DNA of 64,000 nt from Pseudofulvibacter geojedonensis (lineage in GTDB: Bacteria; Bacteroidota; Bacteroidia; Flavobacteriales; Flavobacteriaceae), in assembly GCF_042675745.1 (NCBI RefSeq), contig NZ_JBHTJM010000010.1, positions 248,001 to 312,000 on the forward strand, in the 5' to 3' direction. The notes beneath the pieces were generated by a model. The model saw nothing but the letters and a program-made list of their open reading frames with translations, made no database searches and was not told where the DNA came from. The stretch's first letter is position 1. Every line of letters starts with the position of its first letter. Below, piece after piece: positions 16,278 to 24,607 of this stretch. The position numbers and the translations under genes are program-made.

Positions 16278-18914
16278 ATGAGTAGTACAGGTAAATACAA
16301 CGCTACAGCAGTAGAAGAAAAATGGTATAAACACTGGATGGAGAATGGATATTTTCATTCTACTCCAGATGAACGCGAACCCTATACAATAGTTATCCCT
16401 CCACCAAATGTTACGGGAGTATTGCATATGGGACATATGCTAAACAATACTATTCAAGATGTATTAATACGTCGCGCTCGTTTACAAGGTAAAAATGCTT
16501 GTTGGATTCCTGGTACAGATCATGCATCTATTGCAACAGAGGCAAAAGTTGTTGCTAAATTAAAAGAGCAAGGTATAGATAAGAATGATTTAACTAGAGA
16601 TGAGTTTTTAAAGCACGCTTGGGATTGGACTCATGAATATGGAGGAGTAATTTTAGAACAGTTGAAAAAGTTAGGATGTTCTTGTGATTGGGATAGAACC
16701 AAGTTTACAATGGATGCTGATATGAACGAAGCTGTAATTAAAGTTTTTGTTGATTTATACAATAAAGGATTAATTTACAGAGGGTATAGAATGGTAAATT
16801 GGGATCCTGAAGCTAAAACAACATTGTCTGATGAAGAGGTAGAATATGTAGACAAGCAAGGAAAACTTTATCATGTAAATTACCAAATAGAAGGTTCTAA
16901 TGAGGTTTTAACCATAGCAACTACACGTCCAGAAACAATTTTAGGAGATACAGCTATTTGTATCAACCCTAATGATGAACGTCATACTCATTTAAAAGGA
17001 AAGAAAGCTATTGTTCCTATTTCTGGAAGAGTAATTCCTATTATAGAAGATGAATATGTTGATGTAGAGTTTGGTACAGGTTGCTTAAAAGTAACCCCAG
17101 CTCATGATGAAAACGATAAGGTTTTAGGAGATAAGCATAACTTAGAGGTAATAGATATTTTCAATGAAGATGCTACTTTAAATAGCTTTGGGTTACACTA
17201 TCAAGGAAAAGATCGTTTTACTGCGAGAAAAGAAATTGTTAAAGAATTAGAGGTTAACGGACAGTTAGTAAAAACTGAAGATCATAATAATAGAGTAGGG
17301 ATTTCTGAAAGAACTAAGGCTATTATTGAGCCGAGATTATCAGATCAATGGTTCTTAAAGATGGAGGAGTTGGTTAAACCAGCTATAGAAGGTGTTTTAG
17401 GTGATGATAATGAAATACAGTTATATCCTAAAAAATTTGAAAATACATATCGTCATTGGTTAGAAAATATTCGCGATTGGAATATTTCTCGTCAGTTATG
17501 GTGGGGGCAACAAATTCCAGCTTATTTCTATGGAGATGGTAAAGAAGATTTTGTTGTGGCTGAAACTGTTGAAGATGCAGTTAAGTTAGCTCAAGAAAAA
17601 ACAGGTAATACTTCGTTATCTAAATCCGATTTAACTCAAGATCCTGATGCTTTAGATACATGGTTCTCATCTTGGTTATGGCCAATGTCTGTTTTTGATG
17701 GAATTAGAAACCCTGAAAATGAAGAGATAAAATATTATTATCCTACTAATGATTTAGTAACTGGACCAGATATTTTGTTTTTCTGGGTGGCTAGAATGAT
17801 TATTGCTGGTTACGAGTATAAAGATGCTAAGCCATTTCAAAATGTTTATTTAACAGGATTGGTGCGTGACAAGCAACGTAGAAAAATGTCTAAGTCGTTA
17901 GGAAATTCTCCAGATGCGTTAAAATTAATAGATGATTATAGTGCAGACGGAGTAAGGGTAGGGCTATTATTAAGTTCTGCTGCTGGTAACGATTTAATGT
18001 TTGATGAAGCTCTCTGTCAACAAGGAAAAGCTTTTGGAAACAAAATTTTTAATGCTCATAGATTGGTTAGCGGATGGGAAGTAGATGCAACTATTGCTCA
18101 GCCTGAATCTAGTAAAATTGCATTAGAATGGTTTGAGTCTCGTTTTCAAGAAGTATTATTAGAGATTGAAGATCATTTTAGTAAGTATCGTTTGTCTGAC
18201 GCTTTAATGGCTATTTATAAATTAATTTGGGATGATTTCTGTTCATGGTTGTTAGAAATGGTAAAGCCAGGTTATCAGCAACCAATAGATAAAATTACTT
18301 TTGATGCAGTTATTAATGCATTTGAAAATAACTTGAAAATATTACACCCATATATGCCTTTCTTAACAGAAGATATATGGCAAAGTATTACAGAAAGAAC
18401 AGCAGACGAAGCCTTAATAGTAGCTGCTTGGCCAGAAACAAAAGAAGTTAATAAAACTATTTTGAAAGATTTTGAAATTGCTTCAGGTGTAATATCGGGT
18501 ATTCGAACTATTAGAAAAGATAAGAACATATCTTTTAAAGATACTATTGAATTGTCTGTTTTAAATAATGAGAAATCTGCTAAAAACTTTGACTCAGTAA
18601 TTACTAAAATGGGTAATGTTTCTGAGTTAAGTTATGTAAGTGATAAAGTAGAAGGATCATTAAGTTTTAGGGTGAAATCTAATGAGTATTTTATTCCAAT
18701 GAATGGAGCTATTAATGTTGAGGAAGAAATAGAAAAGTTAACAAAAGAATTAGAAAGAGCAGAAGGGTTCTTAAAATCTGTTCAAAAGAAATTGTCTAAT
18801 GAGCGATTTGTTTCTAATGCACCAGAGCAAGTAATTATTATGGAGCGAAAGAAAGAAAGTGACGCTCTAGCTAAAATAGAAACAATTAAAGAGAGTTTAG
18901 CTGCGCTAAATTAA
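16278..18914 (+). CDS. valS: Valyl-tRNA synthetase
   Basis: Class Ia aminoacyl-tRNA synthetase of 878 residues, charging tRNA-Val. The HIGH-like motif is PPPNVTGVLHMGHML near residue 47. The connective editing domain lies between, with TTRPETILGD. The KMSKS motif is RRKMSKSLGNSPD near residue 540. Next come an anticodon-binding domain (about 610-760) and a C-terminal valyl-specific coiled coil with a heptad pattern of Glu, Lys and Leu (about 812-875). The length is normal for the family. It is monocistronic, with its own promoter and a strong bidirectional terminator shared with the convergent small gene. Confidence 0.98.
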   Translation: MSSTGKYNATAVEEKWYKHWMENGYFHSTPDEREPYTIVIPPPNVTGVLHMGHMLNNTIQDVLIRRARLQGKNACWIPGTDHASIATEAKVVAKLKEQGIDKNDLTRDEFLKHAWDWTHEYGGVILEQLKKLGCSCDWDRTKFTMDADMNEAVIKVFVDLYNKGLIYRGYRMVNWDPEAKTTLSDEEVEYVDKQGKLYHVNYQIEGSNEVLTIATTRPETILGDTAICINPNDERHTHLKGKKAIVPISGRVIPIIEDEYVDVEFGTGCLKVTPAHDENDKVLGDKHNLEVIDIFNEDATLNSFGLHYQGKDRFTARKEIVKELEVNGQLVKTEDHNNRVGISERTKAIIEPRLSDQWFLKMEELVKPAIEGVLGDDNEIQLYPKKFENTYRHWLENIRDWNISRQLWWGQQIPAYFYGDGKEDFVVAETVEDAVKLAQEKTGNTSLSKSDLTQDPDALDTWFSSWLWPMSVFDGIRNPENEEIKYYYPTNDLVTGPDILFFWVARMIIAGYEYKDAKPFQNVYLTGLVRDKQRRKMSKSLGNSPDALKLIDDYSADGVRVGLLLSSAAGNDLMFDEALCQQGKAFGNKIFNAHRLVSGWEVDATIAQPESSKIALEWFESRFQEVLLEIEDHFSKYRLSDALMAIYKLIWDDFCSWLLEMVKPGYQQPIDKITFDAVINAFENNLKILHPYMPFLTEDIWQSITERTADEALIVAAWPETKEVNKTILKDFEIASGVISGIRTIRKDKNISFKDTIELSVLNNEKSAKNFDSVITKMGNVSELSYVSDKVEGSLSFRVKSNEYFIPMNGAINVEEEIEKLTKELERAEGFLKSVQKKLSNERFVSNAPEQVIIMERKKESDALAKIETIKESLAALN

Positions 18915-18937
18915 TACTCGGTTTATTTGTCTAAATA

Positions 18938-18981
18938 AAAAGGAGAAGCCTTTCTTATTAGCAAGAAAGGCTTCTCCTTTT
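18938..18981. terminator. Bidirectional terminator between valS and the small secreted-protein gene
   Basis: A perfect 19-bp stem (arms 18938-18956 and 18963-18981, outer bases AAAAGGAG and CTCCTTTT) with a 6-nt loop. It has A-rich and T-rich flanks on both strands, between two convergent genes. Confidence 0.9.
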
Positions 18982-18994
18982 AAATTAAGTTATT

Positions 18995-19204
18995 TTAATT
19001 TACGTCATCATCACAAGGACAATTTCCAATAGAGTCACCATGAGCTAAATGAGCTCTAACAGCATTTGTGCTTACAGTAATTTCATGAGCATTGTCTGGA
19101 TTCCCAGGAGGAATATGACAAATAGTTACTTTTTGATTTTCTCTTTCACTAGTGAAACTGATTGATAAACAAAGTAAACAGATTATACCTAATAAAATCC
19201 CCAA
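18995..19204 (-). CDS. Small secreted CHIPPGNP-motif protein, 5' end out of frame by one base
   Basis: The frame encodes a hydrophobic signal-like segment followed by a short mature part. The mature part contains CHIPPGNPDNAHEI and AHLAHGD and ends in CPCDDD, a motif found as a short module in exported proteins. The frame has no ATG. It can only begin at TTG 19202-19204, and the codon just before is part of TGA. An ATG at 19212-19214 is followed by seven A residues and then the TTG. With six A residues the product would start MKKLGILLG, a perfect signal peptide. The gene is therefore broken, miscounted in the A-tract, or dependent on slippage. No function is known. Confidence 0.65.
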   Translation of the reverse strand: MGILLGIICLLCLSISFTSERENQKVTICHIPPGNPDNAHEITVSTNAVRAHLAHGDSIGNCPCDDDVN

Positions 19205-19214
19205 TTTTTTTCAT

Positions 19215-19477
19215 AATAGTTGTTTTATAAATTACACACTTAAATTTACGGATAAAACACTTGATAATCAATAGGTTATGGTTTTTTATTCTTTTTTATG
19301 GGTTTAAGATGATATATTCCATCAATTGTTTTATTACTGAGTTGTTTTCTTTTCCAGAGGGATAAGTTATTTTTTTCTTAATTTTAATATTAGGATTTAA
19401 TTTATTGAATATCAATATTCCTTCTGTGGTCTGTTGTAAATAATTTATCAAGATAGATAGTTAATATAAAATAAAAG
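19215..19477. other. Intergenic stretch without a supported gene
   Basis: Between the small secreted-protein gene and the YceI terminator there are about 260 bp with no ATG-initiated gene. It holds one 54-codon open frame on the minus strand (19296-19460). This frame has protein-like composition but begins after a stop with only TTG as a possible start, and may be a gene remnant. A near-consensus -7 element (TAAATTTA on minus, 19241-19248) may serve the small gene. Confidence 0.5.
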
Positions 19478-19504
19478 CACGCTAATAGCGTGCTTTTATT
19501 TTCA
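19474..19504 (-). terminator. Terminator of the YceI gene
   Basis: Stem AAAAGCACGCTA with TAGCGTGCTTTT around a short loop, flanked by A and T tracts on both sides, placed about 20 nt past the YceI stop codon. It could act in both directions, but only YceI ends here. Confidence 0.8.
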
Positions 19505-19520
19505 ATATGTATAGAGTGTT

Positions 19521-20159
19521 TTATTTTGTTTTTAAAACAGCAACAGCATTAATGGCCACTTCTTGCCATGTTTTACTAACTCCATCTTCTCCTGTATGTA
19601 AAGTTTCACATGCCTTATGTAATGAGTTAAAAGCCTCTTCCATTTTCCAGTCTAGTAAATTATTAATAGTGCCATTTAAGAGTACTTTATTTTCTACTAT
19701 TGAATATTGCATAGGAATAGCGATTGTTTCTCCATTCATCTTTAAATTCAAATTCATAGTTCCAGACTCTTCATTTCCTTTTACGTCAGAAAAGTTGCCG
19801 CTAACTAAACTGGTTTCTTTCATAACTGCCCAAAAAACGGTTTTAATTTTAGTGTCTCTTTCTTCGTTATTCGAAAAGAAACTTGAGACAGGTATGTTAA
19901 ATGTTAGTCCTTCAAAAGCATTTTGTTTAGCTTCTGCTTGAATAGGAGAGTCGATGTTTAAGTTTAAAAACTTCCCTTTAACAGGGGTTTTTGCTGTTGT
20001 TTTATAAGCTGTCCATTCAACAGTAGTTACACTTGGGTCTACTTGGTATGTAGTTGCTTTAGCAACAGTTTCTGTTTTGTTTTCTTCTTGTTGTTTATTT
20101 TCTTTTTTGCATGAAATAAATGTAGCTAAACATATAGCTAAAAAGATTACTCTTTTCAT
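19521..20159 (-). CDS. YceI-family lipoprotein
   Basis: 212 residues. An N-terminal lipoprotein signal (LATFISCKKE, lipidated Cys near 17) and a low-complexity Glu/Lys linker precede a YceI lipocalin-like beta barrel (about 40-205) starting VDPSVTTVEWTAYKTTAKTPVKGKF. YceI proteins bind long isoprenoid or amide lipids in the periplasm. The ligand here is unknown. It lies 12 nt after the acyl-CoA-binding protein gene and is probably co-transcribed with it. Confidence 0.9.
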   Translation of the reverse strand: MKRVIFLAICLATFISCKKENKQQEENKTETVAKATTYQVDPSVTTVEWTAYKTTAKTPVKGKFLNLNIDSPIQAEAKQNAFEGLTFNIPVSSFFSNNEERDTKIKTVFWAVMKETSLVSGNFSDVKGNEESGTMNLNLKMNGETIAIPMQYSIVENKVLLNGTINNLLDWKMEEAFNSLHKACETLHTGEDGVSKTWQEVAINAVAVLKTK

Positions 20160-20171
20160 AATTAGAATAGT

Positions 20172-20471
20172 TTATATTGGTTTAATGTGATTGATTTTAT
20201 ACTTAATAAGTGTTTGGTTTACCAGTTTTATATATGCTAATTTTGCCTCGTTTGGAGTTAAGTCTTTCACCTGTAAAATAGCATTCATTTTAAATGCATT
20301 TCTAATATCTACAGGATCGTTTGGATTATAAAAATTACTTGAACTTATTGTGGCTTGTTTGTAGTAAGCATAAAATTGCAAGCGTAAATCAATAGGAATT
20401 TCAATATTTTCCATTGCATTCGCTGCATCAAATGCTTTTAAAAAACGTATATGTAATTCCTCATCATTCAT
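20172..20471 (-). CDS. Acyl-CoA-binding protein
   Basis: Small soluble four-helix protein of 99 residues. The ACBP signatures LRLQFYAYYKQAT and AFKMNAILQVKDLTPNEAKLAYIKLV are present. ACBPs bind medium- and long-chain acyl-CoA and buffer or transport it for lipid synthesis. I chose the ATG at 20469-20471, because the open frame's earlier GTG adds only three residues. The gene follows cdsA and precedes YceI, which places it in a lipid-related neighbourhood. Confidence 0.92.
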   Translation of the reverse strand: MNDEELHIRFLKAFDAANAMENIEIPIDLRLQFYAYYKQATISSSNFYNPNDPVDIRNAFKMNAILQVKDLTPNEAKLAYIKLVNQTLIKYKINHIKPI

Positions 20472-20617
20472 TTTCAGCACAATTTTTTCTTCTTCTTTTA
20501 ATTTATACGATATAATAAAGTTAACTAGGAGTCTAAAGGTAAGAATAAATCTTTTCTCGCCCTAAATTTATAGAACTAGTATTGGTATTTTGGGTGTAAT
20601 TTTTGATAGATTTTTTT

Positions 20618-21430
20618 TTATAAAGTGTTCGCTAATAACTGTATGTATAAATAAACAAATGGAGATACAAATAAAAGACTGTCTAGCCTGTCTAAAAAAC
20701 CACCATGTCCAGGTATTAAATTACTGCTATCTTTTATGTTAGCTTCTCTTTTAAACTTTGAAGCTACTAAGTCGCCAATTGTACCAAATGTGGTAATAAT
20801 AATACTTAAAAGAATCCAATGTATAATAGCAATTTCTTGTACAAAAGAAGCCATAATACAACCCGTTAAAACGCCAAATAACATTCCTCCTATAAAACCT
20901 TCAATAGTTTTTTTAGGAGATATTTTTTCAAAAAGTTTTCTTTTTCCAAAATTCTTACCAACCAAGTAGGCAAAAGTGTCATTTGTCCATATAATAACTA
21001 AAATACCAAAGATAATATTAGGGTTGTACGATCCAAGTATGCTAGGTGTAATGGCTAGTAAACTAATAGAGCTTATTAGGTATCCTAATGGTAGTATTTG
21101 TTTAAAAAAACTCCTTTCCTTCAATCGCTTTAAAGTAAATAATTGATAGGTTAGGTAGCTGTTAACTAATAAGCTTAAAACAGCTAGGGCTAAAAAGGTT
21201 TTTTCTTGAGTGTTTATATTTGTGCTAAAGGCAAGAATCCCAAATACAATAATTAATTGAAAATATGGAATGGAGCTTTTTTCTTTTAATAGTCTTTTTA
21301 GTTCCCAACAAGAAATACCTCCAAAAATAAATAGAACAGCTGTTAGTACTTGTTGAGATGTGTAAATAGCAACAATAAATACCGTAATATATACTAAGCC
21401 AGATAAGGCACGGGTAAGGGTTTCATTCAT
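20618..21430 (-). CDS. cdsA: Phosphatidate cytidylyltransferase
   Basis: Integral membrane enzyme of 270 residues that makes CDP-diacylglycerol from phosphatidate and CTP, the branch point of phospholipid synthesis. About eight hydrophobic helices are present. The family signature near the C-terminus reads SKFKREANIKDSSNLIPGHGG followed by FLDRLD. It starts 1 nt after the LUD gene's stop and is co-transcribed with it. In many Bacteroidota a phosphatidylserine decarboxylase gene follows; here none does. Confidence 0.96.
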   Translation of the reverse strand: MNETLTRALSGLVYITVFIVAIYTSQQVLTAVLFIFGGISCWELKRLLKEKSSIPYFQLIIVFGILAFSTNINTQEKTFLALAVLSLLVNSYLTYQLFTLKRLKERSFFKQILPLGYLISSISLLAITPSILGSYNPNIIFGILVIIWTNDTFAYLVGKNFGKRKLFEKISPKKTIEGFIGGMLFGVLTGCIMASFVQEIAIIHWILLSIIITTFGTIGDLVASKFKREANIKDSSNLIPGHGGFLDRLDSLLFVSPFVYLYIQLLANTL

Positions 21431-21431
21431 T

Positions 21432-22034
21432 TTATAAATCTTCCAGTAGCAGCAAATATAAGTTTTTTGTGCTACTTCCGTAAGTCATAAAATCTTTTTC
21501 TTCTAATGTGTGCTTAAAGTGTTTTAAAGTAGTGATATTAGAAGGTATTTGATTTTTATTTTGGTCTTTAATACTTCTTAAACCTTCGCTAATAGTTTCT
21601 TTAAGCTGACTGGTAGTAGCGAATAATACAAAACTTTCTGGAAGACTGTCTACTTTATTTTCCTTAATTTGATTTGAAGATATTAATATAGACCCCTTAT
21701 CTGCAATTAGGCTTTCGCAAGTAGTAAAGAAAAAAGAAGGGTTTTGATTTTCAAATTTTAAATTGAAAGTTTTGAACTTATTCTTTAACTCATCGTTAAA
21801 ACAAAGAACATTACTATTATTCCAGTTGTTTTCTACTAAAATGTTTGAAAAATTTTGGTTGATCTCTTCATAAGAATCACAGTAAATAAATTTACCGCCA
21901 TTTTTCATGAAATTTATTGTGAAAAGTTCATCAATTGGGATTTTTTCAGAAGGCATATATTTGCTTCTTTCTTCGTCTTGAGATTCTGTTGAAGCTTGTT
22001 TTTTGTTTCTAAATAATTTTTTAAATATTCCCAT
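21432..22034 (-). CDS. LUD-domain protein
   Basis: 200-residue cytoplasmic protein with the LUD (LutB/LutC-type) fold, seen in the central FTTCESLIADKGSILISS and the C-terminal GLRSIKDQNKNQIP segments. LutC-type proteins act in lactate oxidation complexes, but no LutA or LutB partner is nearby. In flavobacteria this gene sits between ftsH and cdsA, so a lactate role is unsupported. It has its own promoter, overlapping the ftsH terminator. Confidence 0.8.
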   Translation of the reverse strand: MGIFKKLFRNKKQASTESQDEERSKYMPSEKIPIDELFTINFMKNGGKFIYCDSYEEINQNFSNILVENNWNNSNVLCFNDELKNKFKTFNLKFENQNPSFFFTTCESLIADKGSILISSNQIKENKVDSLPESFVLFATTSQLKETISEGLRSIKDQNKNQIPSNITTLKHFKHTLEEKDFMTYGSSTKNLYLLLLEDL

Positions 22035-22075
22035 ATTGTGTGCACCGCCTTCTGAGGGTTGAATAGCCTTAATTT

Positions 22076-22083
22076 CAAAGATA
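22076..22083 (-). promoter_or_regulatory. -7 promoter element for LUD-cdsA
   Basis: TATCTTTG on the minus strand lies about 40 bp before the LUD ATG and directly adjoins the ftsH terminator hairpin. Confidence 0.55.
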
Positions 22084-22124
22084 AAAAAAACTTAATTTAA
22101 AATGATTCAAATTAAGTTTTTTTT
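22083..22124 (-). terminator. Terminator of ftsH
   Basis: A 16-bp stem (AAAAAAAACTTAATTT with AAATTAAGTTTTTTTT) with a 10-nt loop and a terminal T-tract, starting 24 nt past the ftsH stop codon. Confidence 0.85.
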
Positions 22125-22148
22125 GGTATTTTATAATAAATGTTAAAT

Positions 22149-24083
22149 TTATTCTTCCTCAGTTGAGTTTTTAGATTCTTCATTAAATTGGTTACTTCCA
22201 AAAATTTCTTCTAGATCATCTTTAAAAATAACTTCTCGTTCAATTAATCTTTCAGCAAGAATAACTAGTTTGTCTTTCTTTTCTTCTAATAAACTAATTG
22301 CTCTTTGGTACTGTGTTTCAATAATGTTTTTAATTTCTTCATCAATAAGTTCTGCTGTTTTTTCGCTATAAGGCTTAGTGAATCCGTTTTGTCCATTAGG
22401 GTCGTAATAAGTAACATTACCAACTTTTTCATTCAACCCGTAAATCATTACCATTGCTTTTGCTTTTTTGGTAACATCTTCTAAGTCACTCAATGCTCCT
22501 GTAGAGATCTTATTAAATATCAATCGTTCTGCAGCTCTACCTCCCATAGTTACACAGATTTCATCTAATAATTTCTCTGTTCTTGTAATGTGGGTTTCTC
22601 CGGGTAAGTACCAAGCAGCCCCCAAAGAACGACCTCTAGGTACAATAGTAACTTTTACTAAAGGATTAGCATGCTTTAAGAACCAGCTTACCGTGGCATG
22701 TCCAGCTTCGTGGTAAGCAATAGTGTCTTTCTCTTCTTTAGAAAAGATTTTTGATCGTTTCTCTAAACCACCAACAATTCTATCTACAGCATCAAGAAAA
22801 TCTTGTTTTTCTATAGATTTTTTACCATTTCTAGCTGCAATTAAAGCTGCTTCATTACACATGTTGGCAATGTCTGCTCCAGAAAAACCAGGAGTTTGTT
22901 TCGATAAAAAATCTACATTTAAATCTTTGTCAATTTTTAAAGGTCTCAAATGAACTTCAAAAATTTCTTTTCTTTCTGCTAAGTTAGGTAGTTCTACATG
23001 AATTTGTCTGTCAAATCTACCAGCTCTCATTAAGGCTTTATCTAAAATGTCAGCCCTATTGGTTGCGGCTAAAACAATAACATTGTCTTTAGAACCAAAA
23101 CCATCCATTTCGGTAAGTAATTGGTTTAAGGTATTTTCTCGCTCATCATTACTTCCAGACATAGCGTTTTTTCCTCTAGCTCTACCAATAGCGTCTATTT
23201 CATCAATAAAAATAATTGAAGGAGATTTTTCTTTTGCTTGCTTAAATAAATCTCGAACCCTAGACGCTCCTACACCTACAAACATTTCTACGAAATCTGA
23301 ACCTGATAATGAAAAGAAAGGAACCTTAGCTTCTCCAGCTACTGCTTTTGCTAGTAATGTTTTACCAGTTCCAGGAGGTCCTACTAATAAAGCTCCTTTA
23401 GGTATTTTACCTCCTAAAGCAGTATATTTTTCTGGGTTTTTTAAAAAATCTACTATTTCTTGAACTTCTTCTTTAGCTCCTTCTAAACCAGCAACATCTT
23501 TAAACGTGGTTTTTACATCTGTTTTTTGGTCAAATAACTTAGCTCTCGATTTACCTATGTTGAATATCTGTCCTCCAGCACCACCACCAGATCCTCCTGA
23601 CATACGTTTCATAAAGAATATCCACAATCCGATTATTAAAACAAAAGGTAGAATGCTCAAAAGTAAATCTGTAAAAGTTGTATCTTGAGGTTTAGCTTCT
23701 AGGTTAAAACTCAAGTTGTTTTCTTTTTTTTGCTGATCTAAATAATTTTCAAAATTTTGTAGATCTATAAATTTTACAGAGAAGTTAGGAAGCTCACTCA
23801 TAAAAGATGTAAAACTCTTTTGAGGTTTGTATTGTTTGTAGGCTTCCTTTTTTAAAGCGTTTTCGGTTAAATAAACATGAGCAATTCTCATGTTAGGTAC
23901 AATTACAATCTTCTTAATATCGTTTTTAGGAACATATTCCTTAAACTTAGATATACTTACATCATTACCAGACTTAGAGTCGGTATTCATCATAAAGAAA
24001 AGAAGACCAATAAATACTAATCCATAAATCCAATATGAATTAAACTTTAATTTTTTTGGTTCATTATTTTTGTTTTCAGACAT
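22149..24083 (-). CDS. ftsH: ATP-dependent zinc metalloprotease FtsH
   Basis: Membrane-bound AAA+ protease of 644 residues, degrading misassembled membrane proteins and selected cytosolic regulators. Two transmembrane helices (about 17-33 and 143-162) flank a periplasmic domain. The AAA module has Walker A GPPGTGKT, Walker B IIFIDEIDAIG and the second region of homology NRADILDKALMRAGRFD. The M41 protease domain has zinc site HEAGH near residue 458. A Gly-rich stretch (GGSGGGAGG) follows the second helix, as usual. It lies 9 nt after rsfS and is probably co-transcribed with it. Confidence 0.98.
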   Translation of the reverse strand: MSENKNNEPKKLKFNSYWIYGLVFIGLLFFMMNTDSKSGNDVSISKFKEYVPKNDIKKIVIVPNMRIAHVYLTENALKKEAYKQYKPQKSFTSFMSELPNFSVKFIDLQNFENYLDQQKKENNLSFNLEAKPQDTTFTDLLLSILPFVLIIGLWIFFMKRMSGGSGGGAGGQIFNIGKSRAKLFDQKTDVKTTFKDVAGLEGAKEEVQEIVDFLKNPEKYTALGGKIPKGALLVGPPGTGKTLLAKAVAGEAKVPFFSLSGSDFVEMFVGVGASRVRDLFKQAKEKSPSIIFIDEIDAIGRARGKNAMSGSNDERENTLNQLLTEMDGFGSKDNVIVLAATNRADILDKALMRAGRFDRQIHVELPNLAERKEIFEVHLRPLKIDKDLNVDFLSKQTPGFSGADIANMCNEAALIAARNGKKSIEKQDFLDAVDRIVGGLEKRSKIFSKEEKDTIAYHEAGHATVSWFLKHANPLVKVTIVPRGRSLGAAWYLPGETHITRTEKLLDEICVTMGGRAAERLIFNKISTGALSDLEDVTKKAKAMVMIYGLNEKVGNVTYYDPNGQNGFTKPYSEKTAELIDEEIKNIIETQYQRAISLLEEKKDKLVILAERLIEREVIFKDDLEEIFGSNQFNEESKNSTEEE

Positions 24084-24092
24084 AGTATTTTT

Positions 24093-24464
24093 TTAGTAAT
24101 TGGTTTGAATAGAAGTTATTTTAGCATCACCCCATAGACCTTCAATATCGTAGAATTCTCGTATGTGTTTTTGAAAAACATGAACAACTACATTTACATA
24201 ATCCATTAAAATCCACTCAGCATTTTCTGTTCCTTCAATATGCCAAGGTTTGTCTTTAATTTCCTTACTTACTATTTTTTGTATTGACCCTACAATGGCA
24301 TTTACTTGAGTGTTAGACGTACCATTACATATAATAAAATAGTCGCACACGGTATTTTCTATTTCACGCAGGTCTAAAATGTCAATATCATTTCCTTTTA
24401 CTTCTTCTATTCCTTTTAGAATTGTAGCAATTAAAGTATCTGTACTTGCCTTATCTTTCGTCAT
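24093..24464 (-). CDS. rsfS: Ribosomal silencing factor RsfS
   Basis: 123-residue protein of the RsfS/Iojap family. It binds ribosomal protein uL14 on the 50S subunit and blocks subunit joining during starvation. The family motifs are DIDILDLREIENTVCDYFIICNG (central strand and helix) and WILMDYVNVVVHVF with EFYDIEGLWGDA. The length is typical. It is the first gene of rsfS-ftsH. Its leader of about 76 nt contains an 8-bp inverted repeat. Confidence 0.96.
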   Translation of the reverse strand: MTKDKASTDTLIATILKGIEEVKGNDIDILDLREIENTVCDYFIICNGTSNTQVNAIVGSIQKIVSKEIKDKPWHIEGTENAEWILMDYVNVVVHVFQKHIREFYDIEGLWGDAKITSIQTNY

Positions 24465-24507
24465 TAAATATGTTTTCTATTCCTTAAATTTAGAATAATT
24501 TGATTCA

Positions 24508-24529
24508 AATTCTATAGTTAAATAGAATT
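24508..24529. repeat. Inverted repeat in the rsfS leader
   Basis: AATTCTAT and ATAGAATT are separated by 6 nt within the predicted untranslated leader of rsfS. It could form a weak hairpin or an operator. No function is known. Confidence 0.4.
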
Positions 24530-24538
24530 GTGATAAAA

Positions 24539-24573
24539 TTTAACGACAAAAATATTATTTTTTTATCGTTAAA
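24539..24573. promoter_or_regulatory. Inverted repeat TTTAACGA/TCGTTAAA between rsfS and birA
   Basis: Perfect 8-bp arms, extended after one mismatch by five A-T pairs, with a short central loop. It covers the predicted rsfS -7 element and lies about 20-55 bp upstream of the birA -7 element. It is placed well for an operator acting on both divergent promoters. Confidence 0.45.
24547..24554 (-). promoter_or_regulatory. -7 promoter element for rsfS-ftsH
   Basis: TATTTTTG on the minus strand matches TAnnTTTG and lies inside the inverted repeat. Confidence 0.45.
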
Positions 24574-24595
24574 CCTTTAGAATTATTATAAGTTT

Positions 24596-24603
24596 TACAT
24601 TTG
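24596..24603 (+). promoter_or_regulatory. -7 promoter element for birA, abutting its probable start codon
   Basis: TACATTTG matches TAnnTTTG. Transcription would begin about 24608, which is the codon that aligns with the usual first residue of BirA. The mRNA may therefore be leaderless. Confidence 0.6.
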
Positions 24604-24607
24604 CGTT

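Noticed and set aside
22468..23688. Several long open frames on the plus strand opposite ftsH
   Set aside because: They are antisense shadows of a highly conserved gene. They show no start signals or recognisable protein features.
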